Source: an uncultured Oscillospiraceae bacterium (GTDB taxonomy: Bacteria > Bacillota > Clostridia > Oscillospirales > Oscillospiraceae). From it: DNA of 10,960 nt. A model generated the notes under the pieces. That model was not told the DNA's origin, did no database searches, and saw nothing but the letters and a program-made list of their open reading frames with translations. The DNA lies in NCBI GenBank assembly GCA_904398675.1, contig CAJFPI010000054.1, positions 1 to 10,960 of the forward strand, written 5' to 3'. Of this stretch, positions 1 through 6,525 are shown piece by piece; positions within the stretch are counted from its first letter, which is position 1; every line of letters starts with the position of its first letter. Both the position numbers and the translations under genes were made by a program.

Positions 1-1
1 C

Positions 2-451
2 CGCAGTGTCCACGCCTTCATCATTGGGGAGCACGGGGACAGCGAACTGGCGGTGTGGAGCAGTGCCAACGTCTCCGGTATTGACCTGCCGGCCTTTTTC
101 CATCTGCAGGGGGTGGAGAATCCGGAACAGATTTTGCGTGAAACCTATGAAGGTGTTCGGGACAGCGCCTATGCAATCATCACCCGCAAGGGGGCAACTT
201 ACTATGGCATTGCTATGGCAGTGGCCCGCATCGCGTCCTGCATAATGAAGGACGAGCGGGCCGTGCTGCCCATATCCGTGGTACTGGAGGGCGAGTACGG
301 CCTGCGGCAGTTATGCCTCAGCATCCCCTCGATTGTGGGGGACAGCGGCCTGGAACAGATCCTGGAGATCCCGCTGAACAGGGCGGAGCGCCAGGCACTT
401 TCCGACTCTGCCAGACAGTTGCGGCAGGTGATCGGCAGGATGGCCCTTTGA
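2..451 (+). CDS. ldh: L-lactate dehydrogenase, C-terminal part (5' end outside window)
   Basis: This is the C-terminal half (149 residues) of an NAD-dependent L-lactate dehydrogenase, which interconverts pyruvate and lactate in the cytoplasm and reoxidises NADH during fermentation. The reading frame is open from base 2 and ends with TGA at 449-451. The family catalytic motif GEHGDSE, with its proton-relay histidine, lies near the start. ANVSG follows it, and RKGATYYGIAMAV carries the threonine of the substrate pocket. The C-terminal region ends in a helix rich in Glu, Arg and Gln, as in other LDHs. Family members are about 310-320 residues, so roughly half the gene is missing upstream. Malate dehydrogenase is a relative, but the motif spacing and the YYGIA segment favour lactate dehydrogenase. 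The gene converges on the decarboxylase operon and shares a terminator hairpin with it. Confidence 0.93.
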   Translation, partial: RSVHAFIIGEHGDSELAVWSSANVSGIDLPAFFHLQGVENPEQILRETYEGVRDSAYAIITRKGATYYGIAMAVARIASCIMKDERAVLPISVVLEGEYGLRQLCLSIPSIVGDSGLEQILEIPLNRAERQALSDSARQLRQVIGRMAL

Positions 452-491
452 CGGAGCGGCGAACTGCCAGACATATGGGGATGAAACAGAG

Positions 492-524
492 AGAAGGCGC
501 ACCGCTTTTAGCGGCGCGCCTTCT
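492..524. terminator. Hairpin terminator between convergent ldh and oadA
   Basis: A stem GAAGGCGC (493-500) pairs with GCGCCTTC (516-523). It continues through one A-C mismatch into CCGC/GCGG (502-505/511-514) around a TTTTA loop. It sits about 40 nt after the ldh stop and about 20 nt after the oadA-like stop on the other strand. The tail is only moderately T-rich (TTCTTCCTT) on +. It can form on both strands, so it probably serves as a shared terminator for the two convergent genes. Confidence 0.7.
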
Positions 525-541
525 TCCTTGCGTCAGATCAA

Positions 542-2023
542 TCAGAATCCCAGATCCTCTACATACAGTTCCCGCACAGCGCCGGGATCGGCGGACACAT
601 TGGGCGCGGGGACAGAGGGGGCGGCAGGAGCAGGGACGGGTTTTGGATCTTCGTGAGGACCGTCCCGCCATTGGATAAACTTCTCCGCCACCTGGGGGAA
701 GAGGGCCAGGGATAGGACATCCTCCTCGCTCCTGGCGATGTTTTGAAACTCCTCCTTGTACTTCTCCAGTTCCGGCTCCAGCAGATCCGCAGGACGGCAG
801 GTGATCACGTCCTCCGGCTGGATGCCGGCCTTGGCGCGGACCTCCTCATTGACCTTGCCGGGCAGGGCGCCATATTCGCCTTTGAGCATGGCCCGGGACT
901 CCTTGGTAAAGGTCTTGTACCGCTCGCCCATAATGACGTTCATTACCGCCTGGGTGCCGACAATCTGGGAGGAGGGAGTCACCAGTGGGGGATAGCCGTA
1001 GTCCTCGCGGACACGGGGCACCTCCGCCAGCACGTCGTAGTACTTGTCCTCCTTGCCGGCCTGCTTGAGTTGGCTGATGAGGTTGGAAAGCATCCCGCCG
1101 GGGACCTGGTAGAGCAGGGTATTGGTATCTACATTCAGGACTTTGGGATCCAGCGCGCCCGTATCCTTCAGCCGCTGGGCTACTTTGCGGAAGTGGACGG
1201 CGGCCTCGGACATCTTGTTGAGATCCAGGCCCGTGTCCCGGGCAGTGCCCTTCAGCGTGGCCACCAGGGACTCGGTGGCAGGCTGGGAGGTGCCGTTGGC
1301 CAGCGGACTCAGGGCGGTATCTACAATGTCGACTCCGGCATAGGCGGCCATCAAGTAGACCATATCGCCGGTTCCGGTGGTATTGTGGGTGTGGAGATGG
1401 ATCGGCATCTTCACATTTTCCTTCAGACGCTTGACCAGAGAATAGGCCTCCATCGGCAAGAGAAGGTTCGCCATATCTTTGATGCACAGCGTGTCGGCCC
1501 CCATCTGCTCCAATTCCTTGGCCAGTTTGACAAAGTAATCCTCGCTGTGGATGGGGGAGATGGTGTAACTAAGGGTGGCTTCCACTTGGCCGCCATATTT
1601 TTTCGTGGACTTGATGGCCTGCTCCAGATTTCGCACATCGTTGAGGGCATCAAAGATGCGGATGATGTCAATGCCGTTCTCCACGCTTTTGCGGCAGAAA
1701 GCATCTACCACGTCGTCAGCGTAGTGCTTGTAGCCCAGGATGTTCTGCCCCCGGAAGAGCATCTGCAATTTGGTGTGGGGCAGATGCTTGCGCAGCGTAC
1801 GCAGCCGCTCCCAGGGATCCTCCTTCAAAAAGCGCATACACACATCAAAGGTGGCGCCGCCCCAGCACTCCAGAGAGTAGTAGCCGATGGAGTCCAGGAT
1901 CTCGCAGGCGGGGAGCATGTCCTCAATGGTCATGCGGGTGGCCGCCTGGGACTGGTGGGCGTCACGCAGGATGGTATCCGTAATTTTCAGAGGCTTGTTG
2001 GACAGAAATTCCATTGTTTCCAT
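542..2023 (-). CDS. oadA: Carboxyltransferase (alpha) subunit of a Na+-pumping oxaloacetate-type decarboxylase, without biotin domain
   Basis: This 493-residue protein is a TIM-barrel carboxyltransferase of the OadA/pyruvate carboxylase subunit B family. It moves CO2 from a 2-oxo acid, most likely oxaloacetate, to biotin on a carrier. The metal-site and catalytic signatures are present: RDAHQS with Asp21, CIKD with Lys182 (the residue usually carbamylated), and HLHTHN with His211 and His213. These sit at a constant +4 offset from the Klebsiella numbering as I recall it. The barrel is followed by the conserved association domain (about 300-455), then a Pro/Ala-rich linker (about 460-480), and the chain stops at an 11-residue tail. 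The biotinyl domain that ends single-chain OadA is absent and is supplied by the separate gene at 3331-3711. The start ATG has AGGAGG (2031-2036) seven bases upstream. The gene is last in its operon, 22 nt after oadB. With no biotin carboxylase gene nearby, decarboxylase is the better reading than pyruvate carboxylase. Confidence 0.88.
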   Translation of the reverse strand: METMEFLSNKPLKITDTILRDAHQSQAATRMTIEDMLPACEILDSIGYYSLECWGGATFDVCMRFLKEDPWERLRTLRKHLPHTKLQMLFRGQNILGYKHYADDVVDAFCRKSVENGIDIIRIFDALNDVRNLEQAIKSTKKYGGQVEATLSYTISPIHSEDYFVKLAKELEQMGADTLCIKDMANLLLPMEAYSLVKRLKENVKMPIHLHTHNTTGTGDMVYLMAAYAGVDIVDTALSPLANGTSQPATESLVATLKGTARDTGLDLNKMSEAAVHFRKVAQRLKDTGALDPKVLNVDTNTLLYQVPGGMLSNLISQLKQAGKEDKYYDVLAEVPRVREDYGYPPLVTPSSQIVGTQAVMNVIMGERYKTFTKESRAMLKGEYGALPGKVNEEVRAKAGIQPEDVITCRPADLLEPELEKYKEEFQNIARSEEDVLSLALFPQVAEKFIQWRDGPHEDPKPVPAPAAPSVPAPNVSADPGAVRELYVEDLGF

Positions 2024-2045
2024 TGTGGTTCCTCCTTTCTGTGGA

Positions 2046-3305
2046 TCAGCCGAACAGGGCCATCAGCACACCGGCGGCAATGGCCGAGCCGATCACGCCG
2101 GCTACGTTGGGGCCCATGGCGTGCATCAGCAGGAAGTTGCCGGGGTTGGCCTTCTGTCCCTCCACCTGGGAGACCCGGGCCGCCATGGGCACGGCGGACA
2201 CGCCGGCAGAGCCGATGAGGGGGTTGATCTTCTCCTTGAGGAACAGGTTCATGATCTTGGCCAGGAGCACGCCGCCGGCGGTACCGAAACCAAAGGCCAC
2301 GACACCCATGACGAGGATCTGCAGCGTCTGGGCGGACAGGAAGGTGGTGGCCGTAGCCGTAGCACCCACGCTCAGGCCCAGGAAGATGGTGACAATGTTC
2401 ATCAGCTCGTTGCCGGCTGTCTTGGTCAGGCGCTCCACAACGCCGCTCTCCTTGAAGAGATTACCCAGCATCAGGCAGGCAATCAGCGGGGCGGCGGAGG
2501 GGACCAGCAGAGCGACAAACACAGTAACGACGATGGGGAAGACGATCTTCTCACGCTTGCTGACCTCACGCAGCGGTTTCATAACGATCTTCCGCTCCGC
2601 CTTGGTGGTCAGAAGGCGCATAATGGGCGGCTGGATCACAGGCACCAGCGCCATGTAGGAGTAGGCCGCCACGGCGATGGGACCCAGCAGCTCCGGGGCA
2701 AGACGGGTGGTGACGAAGATGGCGGTGGGGCCGTCTGCGCCGCCGATGATACCCACGGAGGAGGCCTCCTGGGCGGTAAAGCCCATGAGACGGCAGCCGA
2801 CAAAGGTCATAAAGATGCCGAGCTGGGCTGCGGCGCCCAGCAGCAGGCTCTTGGGGTTGGCGATCAGGGGGCCAAAGTCTGTCATGGAGCCCACACCCAT
2901 AAAGATCAGGCAGGGATAGACGCCCAGCTTGACGCCCAGGTACAGCACATCAATGAGACCGGTGGTGATAGTGGTGCCCACCGGGTAGGCGCTCAAAATC
3001 GCCTCGGATACGCCTGCGTCGCTCAGCTCAGAGAGCAGCTGGGCCGTCATGGGCTGTCCGCCGAAGAGCTCCCAGTTGATATGTCCGCCGGCGAAGAGGA
3101 TCTCGTGGTACATCTCCGCGCCGGGCAGGTTGGTGGCCAGCATGCCGAAGGAAATGGGCAGCAGCAGCAGCGGCTCAAACTTCTTGACAATGGCCAGATA
3201 CATCAGCACAAAGGAAATCAGGATCATCACAATGGACTTCCAATCTCCTTCTGCGCCGATCATATAGAAACCGGTGTCTTGGATAAAATTAATAATTGCT
3301 TCCAT
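2046..3305 (-). CDS. oadB: Sodium-pumping decarboxylase beta subunit (integral membrane)
   Basis: This 419-residue, very hydrophobic membrane protein belongs to the OadB/GcdB/MmdB family. The family decarboxylates carboxybiotin and couples this to Na+ export across the cytoplasmic membrane. All signature regions are present. GGADGPTAIFV carries Asp191, AAYSYM carries Tyr217, and NPLIGSAGVSAVPMAAR carries Asn361, Gly365, Ser370 and Arg377. Against the functional residues I recall for Klebsiella OadB (Asp203, Tyr229, Asn373, Gly377, Ser382, Arg389), every one is conserved at a constant offset of 12, so the subunit should be active. The start has GAGGAGGGG just upstream. It lies 25 nt downstream of the biotin carrier gene and 22 nt upstream of the alpha subunit gene. 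The beta subunit alone does not show whether the complex acts on oxaloacetate, methylmalonyl-CoA or glutaconyl-CoA. The alpha partner points to oxaloacetate. Confidence 0.94.
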   Translation of the reverse strand: MEAIINFIQDTGFYMIGAEGDWKSIVMILISFVLMYLAIVKKFEPLLLLPISFGMLATNLPGAEMYHEILFAGGHINWELFGGQPMTAQLLSELSDAGVSEAILSAYPVGTTITTGLIDVLYLGVKLGVYPCLIFMGVGSMTDFGPLIANPKSLLLGAAAQLGIFMTFVGCRLMGFTAQEASSVGIIGGADGPTAIFVTTRLAPELLGPIAVAAYSYMALVPVIQPPIMRLLTTKAERKIVMKPLREVSKREKIVFPIVVTVFVALLVPSAAPLIACLMLGNLFKESGVVERLTKTAGNELMNIVTIFLGLSVGATATATTFLSAQTLQILVMGVVAFGFGTAGGVLLAKIMNLFLKEKINPLIGSAGVSAVPMAARVSQVEGQKANPGNFLLMHAMGPNVAGVIGSAIAAGVLMALFG

Positions 3306-3330
3306 AGTTGCCCCTCCTCAGTACGCTCGG

Positions 3331-3711
3331 TTAACCGATCACGCACAGGAGAGTACCGGACTCAACAGTAGACCCCTTGGTGGTGTTGACAGAGAGAACT
3401 GTGCCGTCGCAGGGACACATGATCTCGTTCTCCATTTTCATAGCCTCCAGGATCATCAGCACATCACCCTTCTTCACAGCGGAGCCATTCTGCACGTTTA
3501 CAGACAAAATGGTGCCGGGCATGGGGGAGGTGATCTTCTCGCCGCCGGCGGGAGCGGCGGCAGGAGCAGCAGCAGGAGCGGGCGCAGCAGCCGGAGCAGC
3601 CGGAGCGGCAGCAGGCGCAGCGGGGGCAGCCGCGGCGGCGGGAGCGCCATCCATCACCTCAAGGGTGATCTCATAAACAGAACCGTTTACATTGACCTTG
3701 TACTTTTTCAT
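3331..3711 (-). CDS. Biotin carrier protein (gamma-type subunit) of the decarboxylase
   Basis: This 126-residue protein carries the biotin that shuttles CO2 between the carboxyltransferase and the membrane beta subunit. It has three parts. A short N-terminal beta segment (1-22, with YKVNVNGSVYEI) comes first. An almost pure Ala/Pro linker (about 23-56) gives a flexible swinging arm. A biotinyl/lipoyl domain (about 57-126) begins SPMPGTI and contains EAMKMEN, with Lys92 as the biotinylated residue. This is the organisation of GcdC/MmdC-type carriers. A GAGGAGAGG ribosome-binding site lies upstream of the ATG. It sits 19 nt after oadG and 25 nt before oadB. The linker DNA is a GC-rich imperfect repeat of Ala and Pro codons, which can vary in length by slippage. 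The biotin lysine motif leaves little doubt about the role. Confidence 0.92.
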   Translation of the reverse strand: MKKYKVNVNGSVYEITLEVMDGAPAAAAAPAAPAAAPAAPAAAPAPAAAPAAAPAGGEKITSPMPGTILSVNVQNGSAVKKGDVLMILEAMKMENEIMCPCDGTVLSVNTTKGSTVESGTLLCVIG

Positions 3712-3730
3712 GTTTCTTTCCTCTCCTCAC

Positions 3731-3997
3731 TTATAGTTTCTTCACGGACAAAATGCGGATGCCGGCGATATCCGTACCCAGATCCTCCGCGACAGCGGCG
3801 GATACAGCGGCAATCATCGCCTGGCGATTGGGAATCGTCTGCGCTGGGGTGGGGACTGCACTCTCCTCAACAGCCGCATCCGAGCGCTTGCTGCCGATCC
3901 GGCAGACAGCGCTCATCACATAGCTGAGGACAACGATGCAGATCAGGCCGACAAACACGGTGCCGACGCCCATCAACACGACGAACCAGTTGGACAT
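3731..3997 (-). CDS. OadG-family small membrane subunit (delta/gamma) of the decarboxylase
   Basis: This is an 88-residue protein with one N-terminal membrane segment (about residues 4-29), then a polar stretch and an alanine-rich C-terminal helix ending in a short basic tail. OadG/MmdD-type subunits have this form. They anchor and assemble the soluble carboxyltransferase on the membrane beta subunit. It is the first gene of the four-gene operon. The start at 3997 is chosen because GGAGGAG (4004-4010) lies six bases before this ATG. A longer frame could open at a GTG (4013-4015), but that would place the ribosome-binding site inside the coding region. The family is weakly conserved in sequence, so the call rests on size, topology and operon position. 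Confidence 0.8.
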   Translation of the reverse strand: MSNWFVVLMGVGTVFVGLICIVVLSYVMSAVCRIGSKRSDAAVEESAVPTPAQTIPNRQAMIAAVSAAVAEDLGTDIAGIRILSVKKL

Positions 3998-4003
3998 TGG
4001 CGT

Positions 4004-4010
4004 CTCCTCC
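4004..4010 (-). promoter_or_regulatory. Ribosome-binding site that fixes the oadG start
   Basis: GGAGGAG on the minus strand lies six bases upstream of the ATG at 3995-3997. It overlaps the possible GTG-initiated extension, so the shorter 88-residue product is preferred. Confidence 0.75.
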
Positions 4011-4029
4011 TTCACAGTTTCCCGCGCCT

Positions 4030-4052
4030 TTTCTCAAGAATTTCTTGAGAAA
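4030..4052. promoter_or_regulatory. Perfect 11-bp-arm palindrome in the decarboxylase operon leader
   Basis: TTTCTCAAGAA (4030-4040) is followed by a single T and then its exact reverse complement TTCTTGAGAAA (4042-4052). On the minus strand it lies inside the predicted leader, about 50 nt after the transcription start and about 33 nt before the oadG start codon. No T tract follows it, so it is not a standard terminator. A dimeric repressor operator or an RNA hairpin in the leader are both possible. I do not recognise the operator family. A second small hairpin, GCTGC-TTT-GCAGC (4057-4069), lies beside it. Confidence 0.55.
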
Positions 4053-4108
4053 CAGCGCTGCTTTGCAGCTGAAATTCACAGAATAACAACTGCCGCATAG
4101 ATATTTCG

Positions 4109-4137
4109 ATTATAGCAGAAATGGAAAAAGAGTTCAA
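4109..4137 (-). promoter_or_regulatory. Extended -10 sigma-A promoter for the decarboxylase operon
   Basis: On the minus strand TTGAAC (4132-4137) is followed by a 17-bp spacer and a perfect TATAAT (4109-4114). A TG one base before the -10 gives TGCTATAAT, an extended -10. The start would be near 4102, leaving a leader of about 105 nt before oadG. Confidence 0.75.
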
Positions 4138-4324
4138 TAGCAATTCCTGATTTTTCGTTTTTTTGCCATATATCTGCATCATAAAATCAAGCCTCTGCCG
4201 CCCCCGGCGATACTGCACCGGATGGTGTCGCTTAGATAAAAAAGGGCTGCGTACAGGAAGTTTCTGCTGCTTTTTGAGCCGGCGCAGTGCATTTGCGGTA
4301 TCCATGCTTTCATCAATATTTTCC
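4138..4324. other. Intergenic stretch between the divergent oad operon and sfsA promoters
   Basis: No supported gene lies here. It is AT-richer than its surroundings, with runs such as TTTTTTT and AAAAAA. Open frames on the minus strand run through the predicted promoter and have no family resemblance. Upstream regulatory sites for either promoter could lie here, but I recognise none. Confidence 0.5.
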
Positions 4325-4353
4325 TTGCATCTCCCCTCGCTCCTTGGTATGCT
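4325..4353 (+). promoter_or_regulatory. Likely promoter for sfsA
   Basis: TTGCAT (4325-4330), a 17-bp spacer and TATGCT (4348-4353), with TG one base before the -10 (TGGTATGCT). The -35 is weak and the -10 is fair, so the extended element carries the call. The start would be about 25-30 nt before the sfsA ATG. Confidence 0.5.
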
Positions 4354-4386
4354 GAAGAAAAATGCTTTTGAAAGGAATCGGGAGCA

Positions 4387-5067
4387 ATGCAGTATTCTCA
4401 CATAAAAGAGGGCGTGTTCCTTTGCCGCCCGAACCGGTTTATCGCCCATGTGGCCCTGGCGGGCAGGGAGGAGGTCTGCCATGTGAAAAACACCGGCCGC
4501 TGCCGGGAGCTGCTGGTACCTGGGGCAACAGTCTATCTGGAGCGGTCAGACAACCCCAGGCGCAAGACAAAGTATGACCTTGTAGCCGTTCAAAAGGGAG
4601 GCCTTCTCATCAATATGGATGCCCAGGCGCCCAACCGCGTTTTCCAGGAGTGGGCTGCGGCGGGAAATTTCCTTCCGGATGTTCGGTCCATCCGGCCGGA
4701 GAGCACCTATGGCGCCTCCCGCTTTGACTTTCGCCTGGAGACGGGAGAGGGCAGTACCTTTGTAGAGGTGAAGGGTGTGACGCTGGAGGAGGGGGGAGAG
4801 GCCCGTTTTCCGGACGCCCCCACAGAGCGTGGCGTCAAGCACCTGAGGGAGCTGCAGCGGGCAGCAGCGGAAGGGTACGGTGCGGCGGTATTCTTTGTGA
4901 TTCAGATGAAAGGCGTCAGTCATTTCCGTCCCAACGACGCCACCCACCCGGCCTTCGGCCAGGCCCTGCGGGAGGCTGCCGCCGTGGGCGTGAAGGTCTG
5001 TGCCTATGACTGCCTGGTGACGCCGGATACCCTGACCATTGGCCAGCCGGTTCCCGTTGTGCTATAG
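4387..5067 (+). CDS. sfsA: SfsA family protein (sugar fermentation stimulation protein homologue)
   Basis: This 226-residue protein belongs to the SfsA family, which is widespread in anaerobes and enteric bacteria. It is named after an E. coli gene whose overexpression stimulates maltose use, and its molecular role is poorly defined. Family structure is an N-terminal OB-like domain plus a C-terminal domain with a PD-(D/E)XK nuclease-like fold. The most telling stretch is SRFDFRLE, then FVEVKGVTLEE, then FPDAPTERGVKHLREL. Asp114, Glu127 and Lys129 match the D...ExK pattern of that fold. The length is normal (about 230). The start ATG has AAAGGA about ten bases upstream. It is a single-gene unit divergent from the decarboxylase operon, and nothing ties the two together beyond adjacency. 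Confidence 0.92.
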   Translation: MQYSHIKEGVFLCRPNRFIAHVALAGREEVCHVKNTGRCRELLVPGATVYLERSDNPRRKTKYDLVAVQKGGLLINMDAQAPNRVFQEWAAAGNFLPDVRSIRPESTYGASRFDFRLETGEGSTFVEVKGVTLEEGGEARFPDAPTERGVKHLRELQRAAAEGYGAAVFFVIQMKGVSHFRPNDATHPAFGQALREAAAVGVKVCAYDCLVTPDTLTIGQPVPVVL

Positions 5068-5280
5068 CCGCAGTACAAGCGGCAGAAACGATGGAACGGG
5101 ATGAAAAGATCTGTTGCAGGATTTGATGCCCTCCTCTCATGCTGCTTGTGATGCCATAACGTAAATTTCTTATCATTGTAGCGGCTGCAGCGCTCTGCCG
5201 CAAGATCCCCAGGGGGATAAAATTTTAACAAAGTGAAAAGAGATTTCGTTTTCTACAGCGCGAAGTGCCGAGCAGAAGAT
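5068..5280. other. Convergent intergenic stretch with weak hairpins after sfsA
   Basis: No gene is supported here. A GCCGC/GCGGC hairpin starts right after the sfsA stop. GCGGC (5181-5185) can pair with GCCGC (5197-5201). ATCCC (5205-5209) can pair with GGGAT (5214-5218), followed by AAAATTTTAAC. Any of these could end sfsA transcription, but none is a strong rho-independent terminator. Confidence 0.4.
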
Positions 5281-5312
5281 TGGGGACACGGAATCTGGAT
5301 TCCGTGTCCCCA
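5281..5312. repeat. Perfect 14-bp inverted repeat with tetraloop (REP-like hairpin or bidirectional terminator)
   Basis: TGGGGACACGGAAT (5281-5294) and its exact reverse complement (5299-5312) flank a CTGG loop. It sits between the convergent sfsA and nrdG genes, about 50 nt after the nrdG stop. There is no T tract on either side, which is unusual for an intrinsic terminator. The GGGGAC...GTCCCC ends resemble hairpins that I associate with REP-type or IS200-family elements in Firmicutes. That resemblance is from memory and untested. Confidence 0.6.
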
Positions 5313-5360
5313 TATAATAACATGATAGTGAATGGCCAATGGAAGGGATACCGGCGGCAT

Positions 5361-5852
5361 TCAGTCCGGAAGAGTGATGACTGCGCCGGCAGCCAGGGAG
5401 GCAGGCACATGAATTAACCGCTGGTTGCGGCTTCCCCGCCAGGGGAGAGACAGTGTCCGTTCCTCCAGAAGGAAGGGGCCGTCCACCAGCACATCGATCG
5501 CCTCCAGCAGTGCGTTTTGCTCTGGTGTACCTGCTTTCCGGAGAAATTCATAGGTATATCCGGTGTAGCACCAGACGTTGAGGCCGGCGCCGTGAGCCGC
5601 CTGGGCCAAGCGCAGGCACTCCTTTGCCTGCTCCATAGGCTCTCCGCCGGAGAGGGTCAGCCCGTCAGTAAGCGGATTGGAGCGCATGGTCTGAATGACC
5701 TGCTCTACATCCATTTCCTTACCGCCGCTGCTGTTGTGGGAGTCCGGGTTGTGACAGCCGGGACACCGGTGGGGACAGCCCTGAACAAAACAGGCAAAGC
5801 GAAGTCCGGGGCCGTCCACAATGGAGTCCTGAACAAGGCCATAGATCCGCAT
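5361..5852 (-). CDS. nrdG: Anaerobic ribonucleotide reductase activating protein (radical SAM)
   Basis: This 163-residue radical SAM enzyme uses a 4Fe-4S cluster and S-adenosylmethionine to create the glycyl radical on NrdD in the cytoplasm. The cluster motif CX3CX2C is seen as CPHRCPGC (Cys26, Cys30, Cys33), preceded by DGPGLRFACFVQG. The SAM-contact motif appears as LSGGEP (residues 67-72). Residues near the end (LLEERTLSLPWRGSRNQRLI) match the typical NrdG C-terminus, and the length fits the family (about 155-175). The start has GGAAGGA about nine bases upstream. It is third in the nrdD operon, 24 nt after the DUF3795-type gene. Other small radical SAM activases are possible from the motifs alone, but the nrdD partner settles the identity. 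Confidence 0.95.
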   Translation of the reverse strand: MRIYGLVQDSIVDGPGLRFACFVQGCPHRCPGCHNPDSHNSSGGKEMDVEQVIQTMRSNPLTDGLTLSGGEPMEQAKECLRLAQAAHGAGLNVWCYTGYTYEFLRKAGTPEQNALLEAIDVLVDGPFLLEERTLSLPWRGSRNQRLIHVPASLAAGAVITLPD

Positions 5853-5876
5853 ATCATACCATCCTTCCCGACAGCG

Positions 5877-6434
5877 CTATGTTTTCCGGGGCGGCTTGTG
5901 CAGCCGCCAATCTGCGCCGCTGCCGGCAGCGGCCTCCTTGAGAAGACGTACCGCCGCCTCTGCACGGGCGGGGAGATCGTCCAGCCCCGCTGTCTCGCGG
6001 TGGATCCGAGCCATCGCATCCCGCAGCACAGGCAGCTCCAGCAGATTGATAACTGTACAGTAAAATGACTTGCGCGTTCCGTCGTTACAGTGTGTTAAGA
6101 GCCACTGCAGCATGGAGATCTTCTCATCCAAGCGCTGACGATAGGCAGCGATGCCAATGCGATCCGCCGTCTCCAGATCCCGGAGCATATTGCGGGTGGG
6201 GAGGAAGGAGTCGTACTGCGTAAGCGTCTGCAGGCGCTCACAGGGAAAATCGGCGCAGCGGGAGCAGTATTCCGGGCCGCCGTGCTCTCTGCTGCAGCGG
6301 GTCACCTTGCAGGACTGATGTCCCTCTCCACCGCCGCAGCCGGGGCAGCCCCGGTCCATGTGGTGGATGGGGCACAGACCGCAGTTGAGCCCGCACAGGG
6401 AAAACAGGGGATCAGGGCGTCGGTAATCCTTCAT
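5877..6434 (-). CDS. DUF3795-type cysteine-rich protein between nrdD and nrdG
   Basis: This 185-residue protein of unknown function resembles the DUF3795 family. Its first 65 residues hold ten cysteines (14, 18, 21, 30, 33, 42, 47, 57, 60, 65). They occur in patterns such as CGLNCGLCP, CPGC and CSRCADFPC, which suggest metal (zinc or iron-sulfur) binding. The rest is helical and without recognisable motifs. No membrane segment or signal peptide is visible. AGGAGGA (6444-6450) lies nine bases before the ATG at 6434. A longer frame opening at a TTG (6467) would put this site inside the gene, so the shorter start is preferred. It is in the nrdD operon, 24 nt before nrdG. The position invites a role in handling the iron-sulfur or radical chemistry of the reductase, but nothing in the sequence proves it. 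Confidence 0.75.
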   Translation of the reverse strand: MKDYRRPDPLFSLCGLNCGLCPIHHMDRGCPGCGGGEGHQSCKVTRCSREHGGPEYCSRCADFPCERLQTLTQYDSFLPTRNMLRDLETADRIGIAAYRQRLDEKISMLQWLLTHCNDGTRKSFYCTVINLLELPVLRDAMARIHRETAGLDDLPARAEAAVRLLKEAAAGSGADWRLHKPPRKT

Positions 6435-6443
6435 TGCATTGCG

Positions 6444-6450
6444 TCCTCCT
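6444..6450 (-). promoter_or_regulatory. Ribosome-binding site that fixes the DUF3795 gene start
   Basis: AGGAGGA on the minus strand is nine bases before the in-frame ATG (6432-6434). An out-of-frame ATG occurs only four bases after the site and is unlikely to be used. Confidence 0.7.
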
Positions 6451-6463
6451 ATGTCTGGGAGAA

Positions 6464-6520
6464 TCAAATCCCGTGCTTGACCCGGGCCTTTTCCTCCGCC
6501 GTTTTCGCGTCGTTCCAGCG
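6464..6520 (-). pseudogene. Second copy of the nrdD 3' end (18 codons plus stop)
   Basis: The minus-strand segment encodes RWNDAKTAEEKARVKHGI and a TGA, the same 18 residues that end the intact nrdD at 6673-6729. Over 58 bp (6464-6521 against 6673-6730) there are four differences. All are third-position synonymous changes (GAC/GAT, GCG/GCC, AAA/AAG, ATT/ATC). The glycyl-radical loop that precedes this tail in NrdD is absent, so it cannot supply function. The only in-frame ATG upstream (6530-6532) would give a 22-residue peptide and has no ribosome-binding site. It ends about 30 nt before the DUF3795 start codon. It is best read as a remnant of an earlier nrdD allele. Confidence 0.8.
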
Positions 6521-6525
6521 GCCCT

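Noticed and set aside
743..2218. Long + strand open frame (491 codons) opposite the oadA-like gene
   Set aside because: It is antisense to a gene with clear catalytic motifs and shows the typical composition of a GC-rich shadow frame. No family motif is visible.
1887..3371. Long + strand open frame (494 codons) rich in His, Gly and Gln
   Set aside because: It is antisense to the strongly conserved oadB-like gene, and the His/Gln-rich composition is that of an antisense membrane-protein frame.
3545..3650. GC-rich imperfect trinucleotide repeats as a possible CRISPR or tandem repeat array
   Set aside because: They encode the Ala/Pro linker of the biotin carrier. No repeat-spacer structure is present.
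4012..4482. 156-codon minus-strand frame upstream of oadG
   Set aside because: It overlaps the sfsA start and runs straight through the strong oad promoter and leader palindrome. No family resemblance was found. A 45-codon frame nearby, after AAGGA, was dropped for the same reasons.
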